Origin: Bradyrhizobium diversitatis
Lineage (GTDB): Bacteria; Pseudomonadota; Alphaproteobacteria; Rhizobiales; Xanthobacteraceae
NCBI RefSeq assembly: GCF_016031635.1
Contig: NZ_JACEGD010000026.1
Span: forward strand, 30,612-94,611
Reading direction: 5' to 3'
DNA length: 64,000 nucleotides
Shown: in pieces, positions 13,724 through 21,563 of the stretch
Numbering within the stretch: position 1 is the stretch's first letter
Layout of the letters: each line of letters starts with the position of its first letter
Notes under the pieces: model-generated
Told to the model about the DNA's origin: nothing
Databases searched by the model: none
Seen by the model: only the letters and a program-made list of their open reading frames with translations
Program-made: the position numbers and the translations under genes

Positions 13724-13746
13724 TGACCGCTCGCGGAACATGCAAC

Positions 13747-13771
13747 GGAACGATCCCGTGCCTATCCGGTT
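13747..13771 (+). promoter_or_regulatory. EcfG-type promoter for the PRC-barrel gene
   Basis: GGAAC (13747-13751) then 17 bases then GTT (13769-13771), 31 bases before the ATG at 13803. A second GGAAC begins at 13735 but lacks a partner at the right distance. Confidence 0.62.
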
Positions 13772-13802
13772 GGTTTTGCACGTGGCCGAGTGGAGAATTG
13801 CG

Positions 13803-14177
13803 ATGTTGAACCAAGACGAACTGGATCGCAGTGAGACGGGCCGTTTGATCGGCAGCGACAAGGTCGAGGGAACATCGGTCTATGGCGCCGATCGCAACCG
13901 GATCGGTTCGATCGAACGCGTGATGATCGACAAGATCAGTGGCCAGGTTTCCTACGCCGTGCTCGGTTTTGGTGGATTCCTGGGATTAGGCAACGACCAC
14001 TATCCGTTGCCCTGGCAGTCGCTGAAATACGACACCGAGCTCGGCGGTTATGTCACCGGCATCACCACCAAGGAGCTGGAAGGCGCGCCCAAATATGGCT
14101 CACGAAGCGATTGGAACTGGAGTGATGACGCCGCCGTGCGTGGTATCAACTCCTATTACGGCGTCCCCTTCGCTTGA
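13803..14177 (+). CDS. PRC-barrel domain protein
   Basis: 124 residues; residues ~15-85 form a PRC barrel: LIGSDKVEGTSVYGADRNRIG, then SIERVMIDKISGQVSYAVLGFGGFLGLG and YPLPWQSLKYD. This stress-type PRC family is common in rhizobia, with DWNWSDDA near the C-terminus; role unknown, possibly RNA- or membrane-associated. The start at 13803 follows the promoter by 31 bases; longer in-frame starts would place the promoter inside the gene. A second small gene follows in the same transcript. Confidence 0.82.
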   Translation: MLNQDELDRSETGRLIGSDKVEGTSVYGADRNRIGSIERVMIDKISGQVSYAVLGFGGFLGLGNDHYPLPWQSLKYDTELGGYVTGITTKELEGAPKYGSRSDWNWSDDAAVRGINSYYGVPFA

Positions 14178-14194
14178 AGTTTCAGGAAAGTGAG

Positions 14195-14356
14195 ATGATG
14201 AGCAAGGAACGGCCCAACGACGATCCCCGGCAGCAGAACGACTGGGGTTCGCATCGACAGACGGACAAGCCCTGGAAGGGCAACCCCGAGAAGGAGCAGG
14301 GATCGGACGAGGTCAAACCCGATCTTGAGAAGTGGCACGAGGCCAAGACGCACTGA
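14195..14356 (+). CDS. Small hydrophilic hypothetical protein (53 aa)
   Basis: Two adjacent ATG codons (14195 and 14198) follow GGAAAGTGAG. The product starts MMSKERPNDDPRQQNDWGS and is almost wholly polar, with Pro, Lys, Asp and Glu and no hydrophobic core. It begins 17 bases after the PRC-barrel stop, so it probably shares that gene's EcfG-type promoter. No family recognised. Confidence 0.55.
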   Translation: MMSKERPNDDPRQQNDWGSHRQTDKPWKGNPEKEQGSDEVKPDLEKWHEAKTH

Positions 14357-14523
14357 AGGTGCGTGTGCCCATGGCGACCTCTTGAGCAAGCGCGGCGTCC
14401 ATGGTGCCGCGTTGCTCCTTTGAGCGGTGCGTTCACGAATGACAGCGCTGCTGTTGCAGGGGCCGGGGAACGCTGGCGCAGACTATCTGGCGCAGCGCCA
14501 GCAATTTCACCAGAGCCGCCTGC

Positions 14524-14706
14524 TCACCCCACCGTTTGGTCCCGCCCCGGCCCCGCATGCACATGCACCTGCCTGGCGTCCAGCGGCTCGCCGCATTCCG
14601 GGCACACCATCACGGGATCGAACACCTTGCCGCAGCAGCCTAAGGGCGCCTGGACCTTCGAGATGGAGATCCGCCCGTTCGGAGAGAAATGGTGACCGCG
14701 GCGCAA
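14524..14706 (-). pseudogene. Zinc-ribbon-like remnant, probably the C-terminus of an HxlR-type regulator
   Basis: The minus strand keeps an open frame that reads SPNGRISISKVQAPLGCCGK, then VFDPVMVCPECGEPLDARQV, and ends in a TGA at 14524. The CCG-KxFDPVxVCxECGEPLDAR pattern resembles the C-terminal tail of HxlR-family winged-helix regulators of Rhizobiales, but the DNA-binding domain is absent and upstream frames contain stops. It diverges from the nitronate monooxygenase gene, where a regulator would be expected. Alternatively it is a complete 60-residue zinc-ribbon protein starting at a TTG. The surrounding 14357-14757 otherwise holds only the monooxygenase promoter region. Confidence 0.4.
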
Positions 14707-14757
14707 TAGTCCGGCTAGACTGATCTGAACATCAAGCAAATTCCGGGAGGACCTTAA

Positions 14758-15759
14758 GTGAAGACCGCGATCACCGAACTGTTCGGCATCGAGCACCCCA
14801 TCATTCAGGGCGGCATGCATTTCGTCGGCTTTGCCGAACTGGCCGCCGCCGTCTCCAATGCCGGCGGGCTCGGCATCATCACCGGTCTCACGCAGAAGAC
14901 GCCGGAATTGCTCGCCAAGGAGATCGCGCGCTGCCGCGACATGACCGACAAGCCGTTCGGCGTGAACCTCACCTTCCTGCCGTCCTTCTCGGCGCCGCCC
15001 TACCCCGAATACATTGCGGCCATCGTCGAAGGTGGCATCAAGGCGGTGGAGACCGCAGGCCGCAGCCCGGAAGCCTACATGCCGGCCCTGAAGGCGGCCG
15101 GCATCAAGGTCATCCACAAATGCACATCGGTGCGTCACTCCCTGAAAGCCGAACGCATCGGCTGCGACGCCGTCAGCGTCGACGGCTTCGAGTGCGGCGG
15201 CCATCCCGGCGAGGACGACATTCCCAACATGATCCTGCTGCCGCGTGCGGCGGAAGAGTTGAAGATCCCGTTCGTCGCCTCCGGCGGCATGGTCGATGGG
15301 CGCAGCCTGGTCGCGGCGCTCGCGCTGGGCGCGGCGGGCATGAACATGGGCACGCGTTTCATCGCCACCAGGGAAGCGCCGGTGCATCAGAACGTGAAGA
15401 ATGCACTCGTTGCTGCGACCGAGCTCGACACCCGCCTGATCATGCGGAGCTTGCGCAACACCGAGCGCGTGCTGAAGAACGCCAATGTCGACCGTCTGCT
15501 CGAGATCGAGCGCGATAAGGGCGACAAGCTCACGATCGACGACATCCACGACCAAGTCGCGGGCGTCTATCCCAGGATCATGCTGGACGGCCAGATGGAC
15601 GCCGGCGCCTGGAGCTGCGGCATGGTCGCAGGCCTGATCCACGACATCCCATCCTGCAAGGAGCTCATTGATCGCATCATGGCAGAGGCGGAGACCATCA
15701 TCCGCAACCGCCTGCTAGGGTTCCTGGACGGGACGGGAGCGACACGAAAGGTCGCCTGA
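14758..15759 (+). CDS. Nitronate monooxygenase family flavoprotein
   Basis: 333 residues, an FMN-binding TIM barrel of the 2-nitropropane dioxygenase/nitronate monooxygenase family: IEHPIIQGGMHFVG at the N-terminus, then NAGGLGIITGL, KPFGVNLTFLP, CDAVSVDGFECGGHPGE, PFVASGGMVDG and ALGAAGMNMGTRF. Reaction expected: oxidation of alkyl nitronates or related activated carbon acids with O2; cytoplasmic. Starts with GTG after GGGAGG. Monocistronic by spacing. Substrate cannot be read from sequence; members are often misnamed enoyl reductases. Confidence 0.88.
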   Translation: MKTAITELFGIEHPIIQGGMHFVGFAELAAAVSNAGGLGIITGLTQKTPELLAKEIARCRDMTDKPFGVNLTFLPSFSAPPYPEYIAAIVEGGIKAVETAGRSPEAYMPALKAAGIKVIHKCTSVRHSLKAERIGCDAVSVDGFECGGHPGEDDIPNMILLPRAAEELKIPFVASGGMVDGRSLVAALALGAAGMNMGTRFIATREAPVHQNVKNALVAATELDTRLIMRSLRNTERVLKNANVDRLLEIERDKGDKLTIDDIHDQVAGVYPRIMLDGQMDAGAWSCGMVAGLIHDIPSCKELIDRIMAEAETIIRNRLLGFLDGTGATRKVA

Positions 15760-15868
15760 CACCGTCAAACTTCTTAACCACGGCGGCATTTGACCGCTGG
15801 AATTGCGCGCGGCGCCTCCTAAATAGGGGTAAATTAGCCCTTTAATAAATCGATTTCAGGAGGCGTCC

Positions 15869-16288
15869 GTGGTCCTGAAAAACGTTCCCTTCGCAATTGC
15901 CCTTGCCCTCGTGATCGCAGGGGGCGGCGTTGCGCGCGCTGACGACTACAAGCCTGACGAATATCTCGGCCTCGATCTCTCCAAGGCCGTTCTGTCGCCG
16001 AAGCGTCTCGGGCCGGAGACGCGCTTCGCGCCGCTCGCACTCGAAGCGCGTGGCGGCAACGAGGCGCAGGCTCGGGCTGAGCCTGTCGACGTGCCGAAGA
16101 AGGTGGCGGCCGAGCGCGTTCGTGTGGCCGAGCCGAAGGCCGCGCATACCAGGAGCGCACAGGCGCGCGGGGCGGCCCGTGCCAAGCTTGCGCGCCGCCA
16201 CGGCAATCCGCTCGACGCGCAGGCAATGGATACCCGCATCCAGACTTGGCCATGCCGCTCCGGCGGTATCTGCAACTGGAAGCGTTAG
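15869..16288 (+). CDS. Secreted hypothetical protein, Ala/Arg-rich
   Basis: 139 residues starting with GTG after a perfect AGGAGG. A signal peptide (VPFAIALALVIAGGGVARA) is followed by DDYKPDEYLGLDLSKAVLSP, a long Ala/Arg/Glu segment probably extended or helical, and a C-terminus with two Cys (WPCRSGGICNWKR) that could form a disulfide in the periplasm. An AT-rich promoter-like stretch lies just upstream. No family recognised. Confidence 0.7.
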   Translation: MVLKNVPFAIALALVIAGGGVARADDYKPDEYLGLDLSKAVLSPKRLGPETRFAPLALEARGGNEAQARAEPVDVPKKVAAERVRVAEPKAAHTRSAQARGAARAKLARRHGNPLDAQAMDTRIQTWPCRSGGICNWKR

Positions 16289-16406
16289 TCGAGGCCAAAG
16301 CCGTCATCGCCACGTCGCAAAACCGTAGGCGCAGAGTCAAGAAACCGTAAGCCGGGAGTCAAGGAGCGCAGGCACCTTCCGTCGTGATTCGACGAAGGTT
16401 TCCTGA

Positions 16407-17963
16407 ATGGCAACGCTCCGCGCCCCGCGCGCATGGACCCGGCGGCAGTTCCTGGTCCGCTCCGCCTCCAGCCTCGCGATCGCCTCGCTTGCGAAACCCT
16501 CCATCAGTCGTGCCGCCGACCGCCCGCAGATCGCGGGCGGGATCCAGTCCGGCGACGTCTCGGACGGCTCGGCCGTGATCTGGGCGCGCGCCGACCGGCC
16601 CGCGCGGATGCAGGTAGAGTGCTCGACCGTCGAAAGCTTCAAAACCATCATTGCGTCGGCTTCCGGTGATGCATTGCCCGACGCCGATCTCACCTCAAAA
16701 CTGCTGCTGACCGATCTGCCACCGGGCCAGGATATCTTCTACCGCTTGCGCTTCGACGACATTGCCACCGGTCTCGCCGGCGAAGGCCGCATCGGCCATT
16801 TCCGCACCGCGCCGGCAGCTAGCCAGTCGATTTCGTTCCTGTGGTCCGGCGATACCGCGGGGCAGGGCTGGGGCATCGACGTCTCGCGCGGCGGCTATCG
16901 CAGCTATCGGACCATGCTCGACAACCGTCCGGATTTCTTCATCCACTCCGGCGACCACATCTATGCCGACTGCCCGATTCCTTCCGAGTTGAAACTGTCG
17001 AACGGCGAGACCTGGCGCAATGTCGTGACCGAGGAAAAGTCCGAAGTCGCGCATACACTGGCGCAGTTCCGCGGCAACTACAAATACAACCACCTCGACG
17101 AGCACTTCCGTGCCTTCCACGCTGAGGTGCCGATGTTCGCGCAATGGGACGATCACGAGGTGACCAACGACTGGTCGCCGATCGGGACCTATGACGAGAC
17201 CGGACACGAGGACGACGGCACCCCGCGCCTGGTCGCGCGGGCCCGCCGCGCCTTCTTCGACTTCATGCCGATCCGGGACATCGGCGCGCGGCAGGGCCGG
17301 GTCTGTCGCAAGATCGCCTACGGCCCGCTGCTCGACGTCTTCATGATCGACATGCGCAGCTTTCGCGACGAGAGCTGGAACAAGGGCGACGACCATCGCG
17401 GCTGGATCCTGGGCGCCGAGCAGCTCGCCTGGCTCAAGCGGGAGCTCGCCGCCTCGCGCGCAACCTGGAAGGTGATCGCGGCCGACTTGCCGATCGGCCT
17501 GGATGCCGTGGCGCTCGGCAACGGGCCGCCCGACCGGCGCGAGCACGAGATCGCGGATCTGCTCTCCTCCATCAAGCGTGCCGGTATCCGCAACATCGTC
17601 TGGCTCACCGCCGACATGCACTACACCGCCGCGCACTATTACGATCCGAACAAGGCGCAATTCCAGGATTTCGAGCCGTTCTGGGAGTTCGTCTCCGGCC
17701 CGTTGCATGCCGGCAGCTGGGGGCCTGGCGAGCTCGACGACACCTTTGGCCCGGTCGCGATGTATCAGCAGGGCTGCAGCGCAGCGCAGGGCGAGAACCT
17801 CGCGCCATGTTTCGGACTGCAGTTCTTCGGGCGGGTCGACATCGATGGCCGCAGCGGTGTGATGACCGTGACCTTGAAGGACGTGGACAATCGTCACCTC
17901 TGGTCGGTCGATATCGTGCCGCAGCCGCAGGGGCGGCCGGCCGTGGTGGCGCAGCATTCCTAA
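16407..17963 (+). CDS. phoD: PhoD-family alkaline phosphatase/phosphodiesterase
   Basis: 518 residues. The N-terminus WTRRQFLVRSASSLAIASLA is a Tat signal, so the enzyme is exported folded to the periplasm. An N-terminal PhoD Fn3-like domain (~40-135: GIQSGDVSDGSAVIWARAD) precedes the metallophosphatase core with WSGDTAGQG, FFIHSGDHIYADC, MFAQWDDHEVTND, MIDMRSFR and WLTADMHYTAAHYY. The family hydrolyses phosphate mono- or diesters using iron and calcium. No Pho box was identified, so phosphate control is unproven. Gene stands alone. Confidence 0.92.
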   Translation: MATLRAPRAWTRRQFLVRSASSLAIASLAKPSISRAADRPQIAGGIQSGDVSDGSAVIWARADRPARMQVECSTVESFKTIIASASGDALPDADLTSKLLLTDLPPGQDIFYRLRFDDIATGLAGEGRIGHFRTAPAASQSISFLWSGDTAGQGWGIDVSRGGYRSYRTMLDNRPDFFIHSGDHIYADCPIPSELKLSNGETWRNVVTEEKSEVAHTLAQFRGNYKYNHLDEHFRAFHAEVPMFAQWDDHEVTNDWSPIGTYDETGHEDDGTPRLVARARRAFFDFMPIRDIGARQGRVCRKIAYGPLLDVFMIDMRSFRDESWNKGDDHRGWILGAEQLAWLKRELAASRATWKVIAADLPIGLDAVALGNGPPDRREHEIADLLSSIKRAGIRNIVWLTADMHYTAAHYYDPNKAQFQDFEPFWEFVSGPLHAGSWGPGELDDTFGPVAMYQQGCSAAQGENLAPCFGLQFFGRVDIDGRSGVMTVTLKDVDNRHLWSVDIVPQPQGRPAVVAQHS

Positions 17964-18109
17964 GCGCGAACCCGATCTTGATGATTGGCTGGCCGGCGAC
18001 TCGCGCGCTATAGTCGCTACTCTCGCCGCCTCTTTCCATCACCGAAGAGTCTGCTCACGCGGCATTGCTGCGCGCATCGGCGGCCTGCGATATCTCAGGA
18101 GCCTGTTTC

Positions 18110-18928
18110 ATGGACCATCTGAAAACACAGGGCATCAGCCTGCCCAAGCTTGGCCTCGGTACCTTCCGCATGCAGGGCGATGCCTGCCGCGCCGCAGTCG
18201 AGAGCGCGCTGTCGATCGGCTACCGCCATATCGATACTGCCGAGATGTATGCCAATGAGGAGCCGATCGGCTCGGCCATCGCGTCGTCCCGCGTGCCGCG
18301 CGGCGAGCTGCACGTCACCACGAAAGTCTGGCACGAAAACCTCGCCCCTGACGCGATCCGGCGCGCCTTCGATGCCAGCCTGAAGAAGCTCAGGCTCGAC
18401 CATGTCGATCTCTATCTCGTGCACTGGCCGTCGAAGGCTGCGGACTGGGGTGCGGTGTTCGAGACCCTGATGAAGCTCAAGGAGGAGGGGCGCACGCGAG
18501 CCATTGGCGTTGCCAATTTCACAACGGCACTGCTCAAGGTCGCGGTCGAGGACATCAAGGCGCCGATCGCCTGCAACCAGGTCGAATATCACGCCATGCT
18601 CGATCAATCGAAGGTGCTCGGCTATCTCCAGGCCAAGTCGATTCCGCTCGTCGCTTATTGTCCGCTGGCGCAGGGGCGTATCGCCTCGGATCCGGTACTG
18701 GCCGAGATCGGCGCCCGGCACGAGGCGACCGCCGCGCAGGTCGCGTTGAAATGGCTGCTCGACCAGGACGGCGTCGCCGCAATCCCGAAGGCTTCGCGCC
18801 GCGAGAGCCAACAGGCCAATCTCGACGCGCTCAAGATCACGCTCGACGATTCCGACCGCAAGAAAATCGCCGCGCTGTCGAAGGACAGGCGTTGCGTCAA
18901 TCCCGGCTTCGCGCCGGCGTGGGATTAG
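18110..18928 (+). CDS. Aldo/keto reductase
   Basis: 272 residues, an AKR barrel: LGLGTFRMQG, the catalytic Asp/Tyr in YRHIDTAEMYANE, Lys in TTKVW, His in DLYLVHWPS. The C-terminal NADPH-binding part has AIPKASRRESQQANLDA. NADPH-dependent reduction of aldehydes or ketones in the cytoplasm; substrate unknown. CAGGAG precedes the ATG at 18110; the upstream extension to 18065 lacks protein-like composition. A hairpin terminator follows at 18949. Confidence 0.92.
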   Translation: MDHLKTQGISLPKLGLGTFRMQGDACRAAVESALSIGYRHIDTAEMYANEEPIGSAIASSRVPRGELHVTTKVWHENLAPDAIRRAFDASLKKLRLDHVDLYLVHWPSKAADWGAVFETLMKLKEEGRTRAIGVANFTTALLKVAVEDIKAPIACNQVEYHAMLDQSKVLGYLQAKSIPLVAYCPLAQGRIASDPVLAEIGARHEATAAQVALKWLLDQDGVAAIPKASRRESQQANLDALKITLDDSDRKKIAALSKDRRCVNPGFAPAWD

Positions 18929-18948
18929 TTCGAGTGCTTGGGCAATAG

Positions 18949-18975
18949 AAATGGCCCCGTGAGGGGCCATTTTCA
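18949..18975. terminator. Bidirectional intrinsic terminator
   Basis: A perfect 10-bp stem AAATGGCCCC/GGGGCCATTT (18949-18958 with 18963-18972) around a four-base loop. A T-run follows on the plus strand and an A-run precedes it, so it can end both the aldo/keto reductase and the converging His-rich gene. Confidence 0.85.
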
Positions 18976-18988
18976 TTCGCGTTGCGCA

Positions 18989-19219
18989 TTAGTCCCAGTG
19001 ATGGTGGCGGTGGCTGCGCTTGATCACGACCACGCGGTCTCCGCGATGGTGGCGGTGCCAGCCGCGGTCATGATGGTGCATGCGATATTGGGCGCGGGCG
19101 CCGTGCGGACCGTGATGGTGATGACCGCGCTTGATCACCACCGTCTCTGCGCTTGCCAGGGTCGGCGCTGCGATCACGAGCGCACCGAGAGCTGCAACCA
19201 CATAACCAAGCTTCTTCAT
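18989..19219 (-). CDS. Small secreted His-rich protein
   Basis: 76 residues: signal peptide MKKLGYVVAALGALVIAAPTLASA, then a mature peptide with clustered histidines (RGHHHHGPHG, MHHHDRGWHRHHRGD, SHRHHHWD) and alternating VVIKR strands. Such composition suggests binding of Ni, Zn or Cu in the periplasm, or a buffering role; this is inference. AAGGAC precedes the ATG at 19219. An exact GGAAC-N17-GTT promoter sits 31 bases upstream, placing it with the stress-type genes at 9-14 kb. Confidence 0.72.
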   Translation of the reverse strand: MKKLGYVVAALGALVIAAPTLASAETVVIKRGHHHHGPHGARAQYRMHHHDRGWHRHHRGDRVVVIKRSHRHHHWD

Positions 19220-19249
19220 GATGTCCTTCTCCAAATGAATGCACATCTA

Positions 19250-19274
19250 AACCGTGTATTCACGCGAACGTTCC
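19250..19274 (-). promoter_or_regulatory. EcfG-type promoter for the His-rich protein
   Basis: On the minus strand GGAAC (19274-19270) and GTT (19252-19250) with a 17-base spacer, 31 bases before the start at 19219. Exact consensus match. Confidence 0.6.
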
Positions 19275-19392
19275 GGAGAAACGGGGAGAGAATTCTGAAT
19301 GGATGTTCAGGTGAGCATGATCCCGACTCAAAGGGCCACGTCAGCGCAAAGTGTGCGGCGGTTTCCGATCAGATCATGCTTGGGAATGACGG

Positions 19393-19845
19393 CTAATCGC
19401 AGCGTTGCTGCGCGGGCGTTGGTGCGCCGGTGGCGACGTACTTGCCGTCCTTGATCGTGTACTCGCCGCGCTCGCTGCGATTGTAGATCGCGCGCAGGCT
19501 GCCATCCTTCTGCAATAGAAGTCCGAATTCGCGAGTCTGATGCAGCGAGGGGAAGAACACCATCACGTCGAGCAGGCCCTCGGCGTCGACTGTGGCCGAC
19601 ACCACCTCGTTCTCGTCTTTGGCTTCGCCGAAATTGCGCCGGTAAATCACCCGGCCATCCTTCCTGATCTCGTAGCTCAGGAGCGCCCCCTTGTCGCGGT
19701 CTGGCCGGGCCGCGCAATCCACCGCCCACGAGCCGAGCAGGCCCCATTGCTCGACGGTCGCGGCCAGCGTCTCGGCACCGGCCATGGAGGTGAACGCAAC
19801 CCACAGCACTACAGCCGCGATCCAGCGGTTCAAACGTCGCATCAT
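19393..19845 (-). CDS. Secreted hypothetical protein
   Basis: About 150 residues with signal peptide RRLNRWIAAVVLWVAFTSMAGA and a beta-rich mature part: WGLLGSWAVDCAARPDRDKG, LSYEIRKDGRVIYRRNFGE, GSLRAIYNRSERGEYTIKDG and a C-terminal QQRCD. The two Cys (one near each end) could form a disulfide. Layout resembles small rhizobial periplasmic proteins of unknown role. The double ATG at 19845/19842 was chosen because it places the signal peptide at the N-terminus. Confidence 0.7.
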   Translation of the reverse strand: MMRRLNRWIAAVVLWVAFTSMAGAETLAATVEQWGLLGSWAVDCAARPDRDKGALLSYEIRKDGRVIYRRNFGEAKDENEVVSATVDAEGLLDVMVFFPSLHQTREFGLLLQKDGSLRAIYNRSERGEYTIKDGKYVATGAPTPAQQRCD

Positions 19846-19970
19846 GTCCTGAAAAACCCCGCCTCGAAGACTTCCAAACTGTACCATCGCGCCCGCGGCC
19901 GTTCCACGGCGGCCGGCGATCACTCGTGAATTTGATCCGCGTCAATGAGGCAGCGCATTTCGAGGGTAGG

Positions 19971-20276
19971 ATGGCATTCCCGAAGGCGAACGTGGATAGA
20001 CCAATGCTGAATCAAGTCGTGGATTTTGCGGGCGAAGTGCTGCCGGGGAGCTGTGCCGTACCGCCTTATTCCGAGGCCGCGTTTCTGACCGAGCTGGGCG
20101 ATCGCTTGCGGTCCTCGCGCATGCGCTGCGATCTCTCGCGCCGCGAGCTGGCCCGCCGCTCCGGAATCTCCGAGCGCTATATCGCCCAGATCGAGGCCGG
20201 CAAGGGCAACGTCTCGATCGTCCTGTTGCTGCGGCTGGCTTCCGCGATCCACGGCAGCCAGCCCCAGGCGGCCTGA
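19971..20276 (+). CDS. XRE-type helix-turn-helix regulator
   Basis: About 101 residues whose second half is an HTH_3 domain: LGDRLRSSRMRCDLSRRELA, then RRSGISERYIAQIEAGKGNV and SIVLLLRLASAI. The SRRELARRSGxSERYxAQIExGxGNxSI pattern resembles the DNA-binding half of BzdR/BoxR regulators, which normally carry a C-terminal shikimate-kinase-like domain. Here the protein ends shortly after the HTH, so it is a stand-alone or truncated form. Start uncertain (GTG 19926, ATG 19971 after GAGGGTAGG, or ATG 20004). It converges with the aminotransferase gene, two bases apart. Confidence 0.75.
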   Translation: MAFPKANVDRPMLNQVVDFAGEVLPGSCAVPPYSEAAFLTELGDRLRSSRMRCDLSRRELARRSGISERYIAQIEAGKGNVSIVLLLRLASAIHGSQPQAA

Positions 20277-20278
20277 TA

Positions 20279-21511
20279 TCAGGCCCGCTTCTCCACATTG
20301 GCGCTGCGGGCCGGCACGCCGAACTCCTTGCGGCAGACCTCGGCCAGCACGGCGACGCCCTCGCGGATCTGCTGATGCGTGGGGCTTGCAAAGCACAGCC
20401 GCAGTCGCGAGCTGGAATGGCCCCTGTTGGTCGACCATTCCGGCCCCGGATTGATCGAGACGCCGGCGGCAAGCGCGGCCTGATACAGCTTCAGCGTATC
20501 GACCTGGTCGGGCAGCTTCACCCACAGGAAGATTCCGCCCTTGGGCTCCTCGAACTCGGCGGCCGTCCCGAACTGCTCGTTGAGCGCTTCCATCAGCGTG
20601 TCGAGCTTGGTGCGCAACGCCTTCGTCAGGGCCGGTACGTGGGTCGAAAAATGCGGCCTGCAATAGGTGGCGAGCACCATCTGCTCGAGCGCGCCGGACC
20701 CGGCATCTGTCTTCAGCGACAGCATCCGCGACATCACCTCCCAGGGCGCGACGATGAAGCCGACGCGCAGCGCCGGCGCGATCGACTTCGAGAACGAGCC
20801 GATATGGATCACGCCGCCGTTCGGACTCATCGCGTAGATCGCCGGCGGCCGCTGCCCTGACCACACGAGGTCGGCATAGCAATCGTCCTCGAAGATGGGG
20901 ACGCCGTATTCGGCCGCGAGCCGCACCAGCTCAGTGCGCCGGCTCTCGGGCATGATGCTGCCGGTGGGGTTCTGCACCGTTGGAATTGTGTAGATGTATT
21001 TCGGGCGGATGCCGCGGCTCTTCAGGTCGGCCAGCGTGGAGGCCAGCACGTCCATGCGCATGCCGTCCTTGTCGAGGGGAATGCCGACGACGTTGACACC
21101 GAGCCGCGCCAGGCGGTTCAGCGAGCCCTGATAGCTCTCCTGCTCGAAGATCACGGTGTCACCGCGTGCCAGCAGCGCGGCGTTGACGAGATCGAGCGCC
21201 TGGAGGGAGCCCGAGACGATCAGCAGATCGTCCACCGTGCAGGTGATACCGGCATCGCGCTTGAGCTTCGTCACCAGGAATTCGCGCAACGGGAGGTAGC
21301 CCTGCGGACCGTGTGCCAGACCGTAAGTGGCGAGCGAGCGGCCCTCGCGCCGCAGCACCGTGTTGGTCGCTTCGATCAGCTCGTCGAGCGGCACCTGTTC
21401 GGAATCATTGTTGCCGCCGACGAAGCTGTATTTGGCAAGGCCCGTCCAGCGCGCAGAGGGGGCCGGCAGCCCTGCCGGAAACAGGGGTGCGAAATCGAAG
21501 CTGGACGTCAT
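20279..21511 (-). CDS. PLP-dependent aminotransferase (class I/II)
   Basis: 410 residues with fold-type I features: YGLAHGPQGYLPLREFL, LIVSGSLQALDLVNAAL, TIPTVQNPTGSIMPESRR, FEDDCYADLVW and the PLP lysine in HIGSFSKSIAPALRVGFI. It resembles 2-aminoadipate/aromatic-type aminotransferases (LysN/MocR-like catalytic domain without the regulator part). The substrate cannot be decided from sequence. The ATG at 21511 starts the conserved region; 72 upstream codons are low-complexity and rejected. No operon partner. Confidence 0.88.
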   Translation of the reverse strand: MTSSFDFAPLFPAGLPAPSARWTGLAKYSFVGGNNDSEQVPLDELIEATNTVLRREGRSLATYGLAHGPQGYLPLREFLVTKLKRDAGITCTVDDLLIVSGSLQALDLVNAALLARGDTVIFEQESYQGSLNRLARLGVNVVGIPLDKDGMRMDVLASTLADLKSRGIRPKYIYTIPTVQNPTGSIMPESRRTELVRLAAEYGVPIFEDDCYADLVWSGQRPPAIYAMSPNGGVIHIGSFSKSIAPALRVGFIVAPWEVMSRMLSLKTDAGSGALEQMVLATYCRPHFSTHVPALTKALRTKLDTLMEALNEQFGTAAEFEEPKGGIFLWVKLPDQVDTLKLYQAALAAGVSINPGPEWSTNRGHSSSRLRLCFASPTHQQIREGVAVLAEVCRKEFGVPARSANVEKRA

Positions 21512-21563
21512 GGGAGCGTTCCTCGTTTTGTTCTTGTTGAGCGGCGGCTTTGCACCGGCCGCC

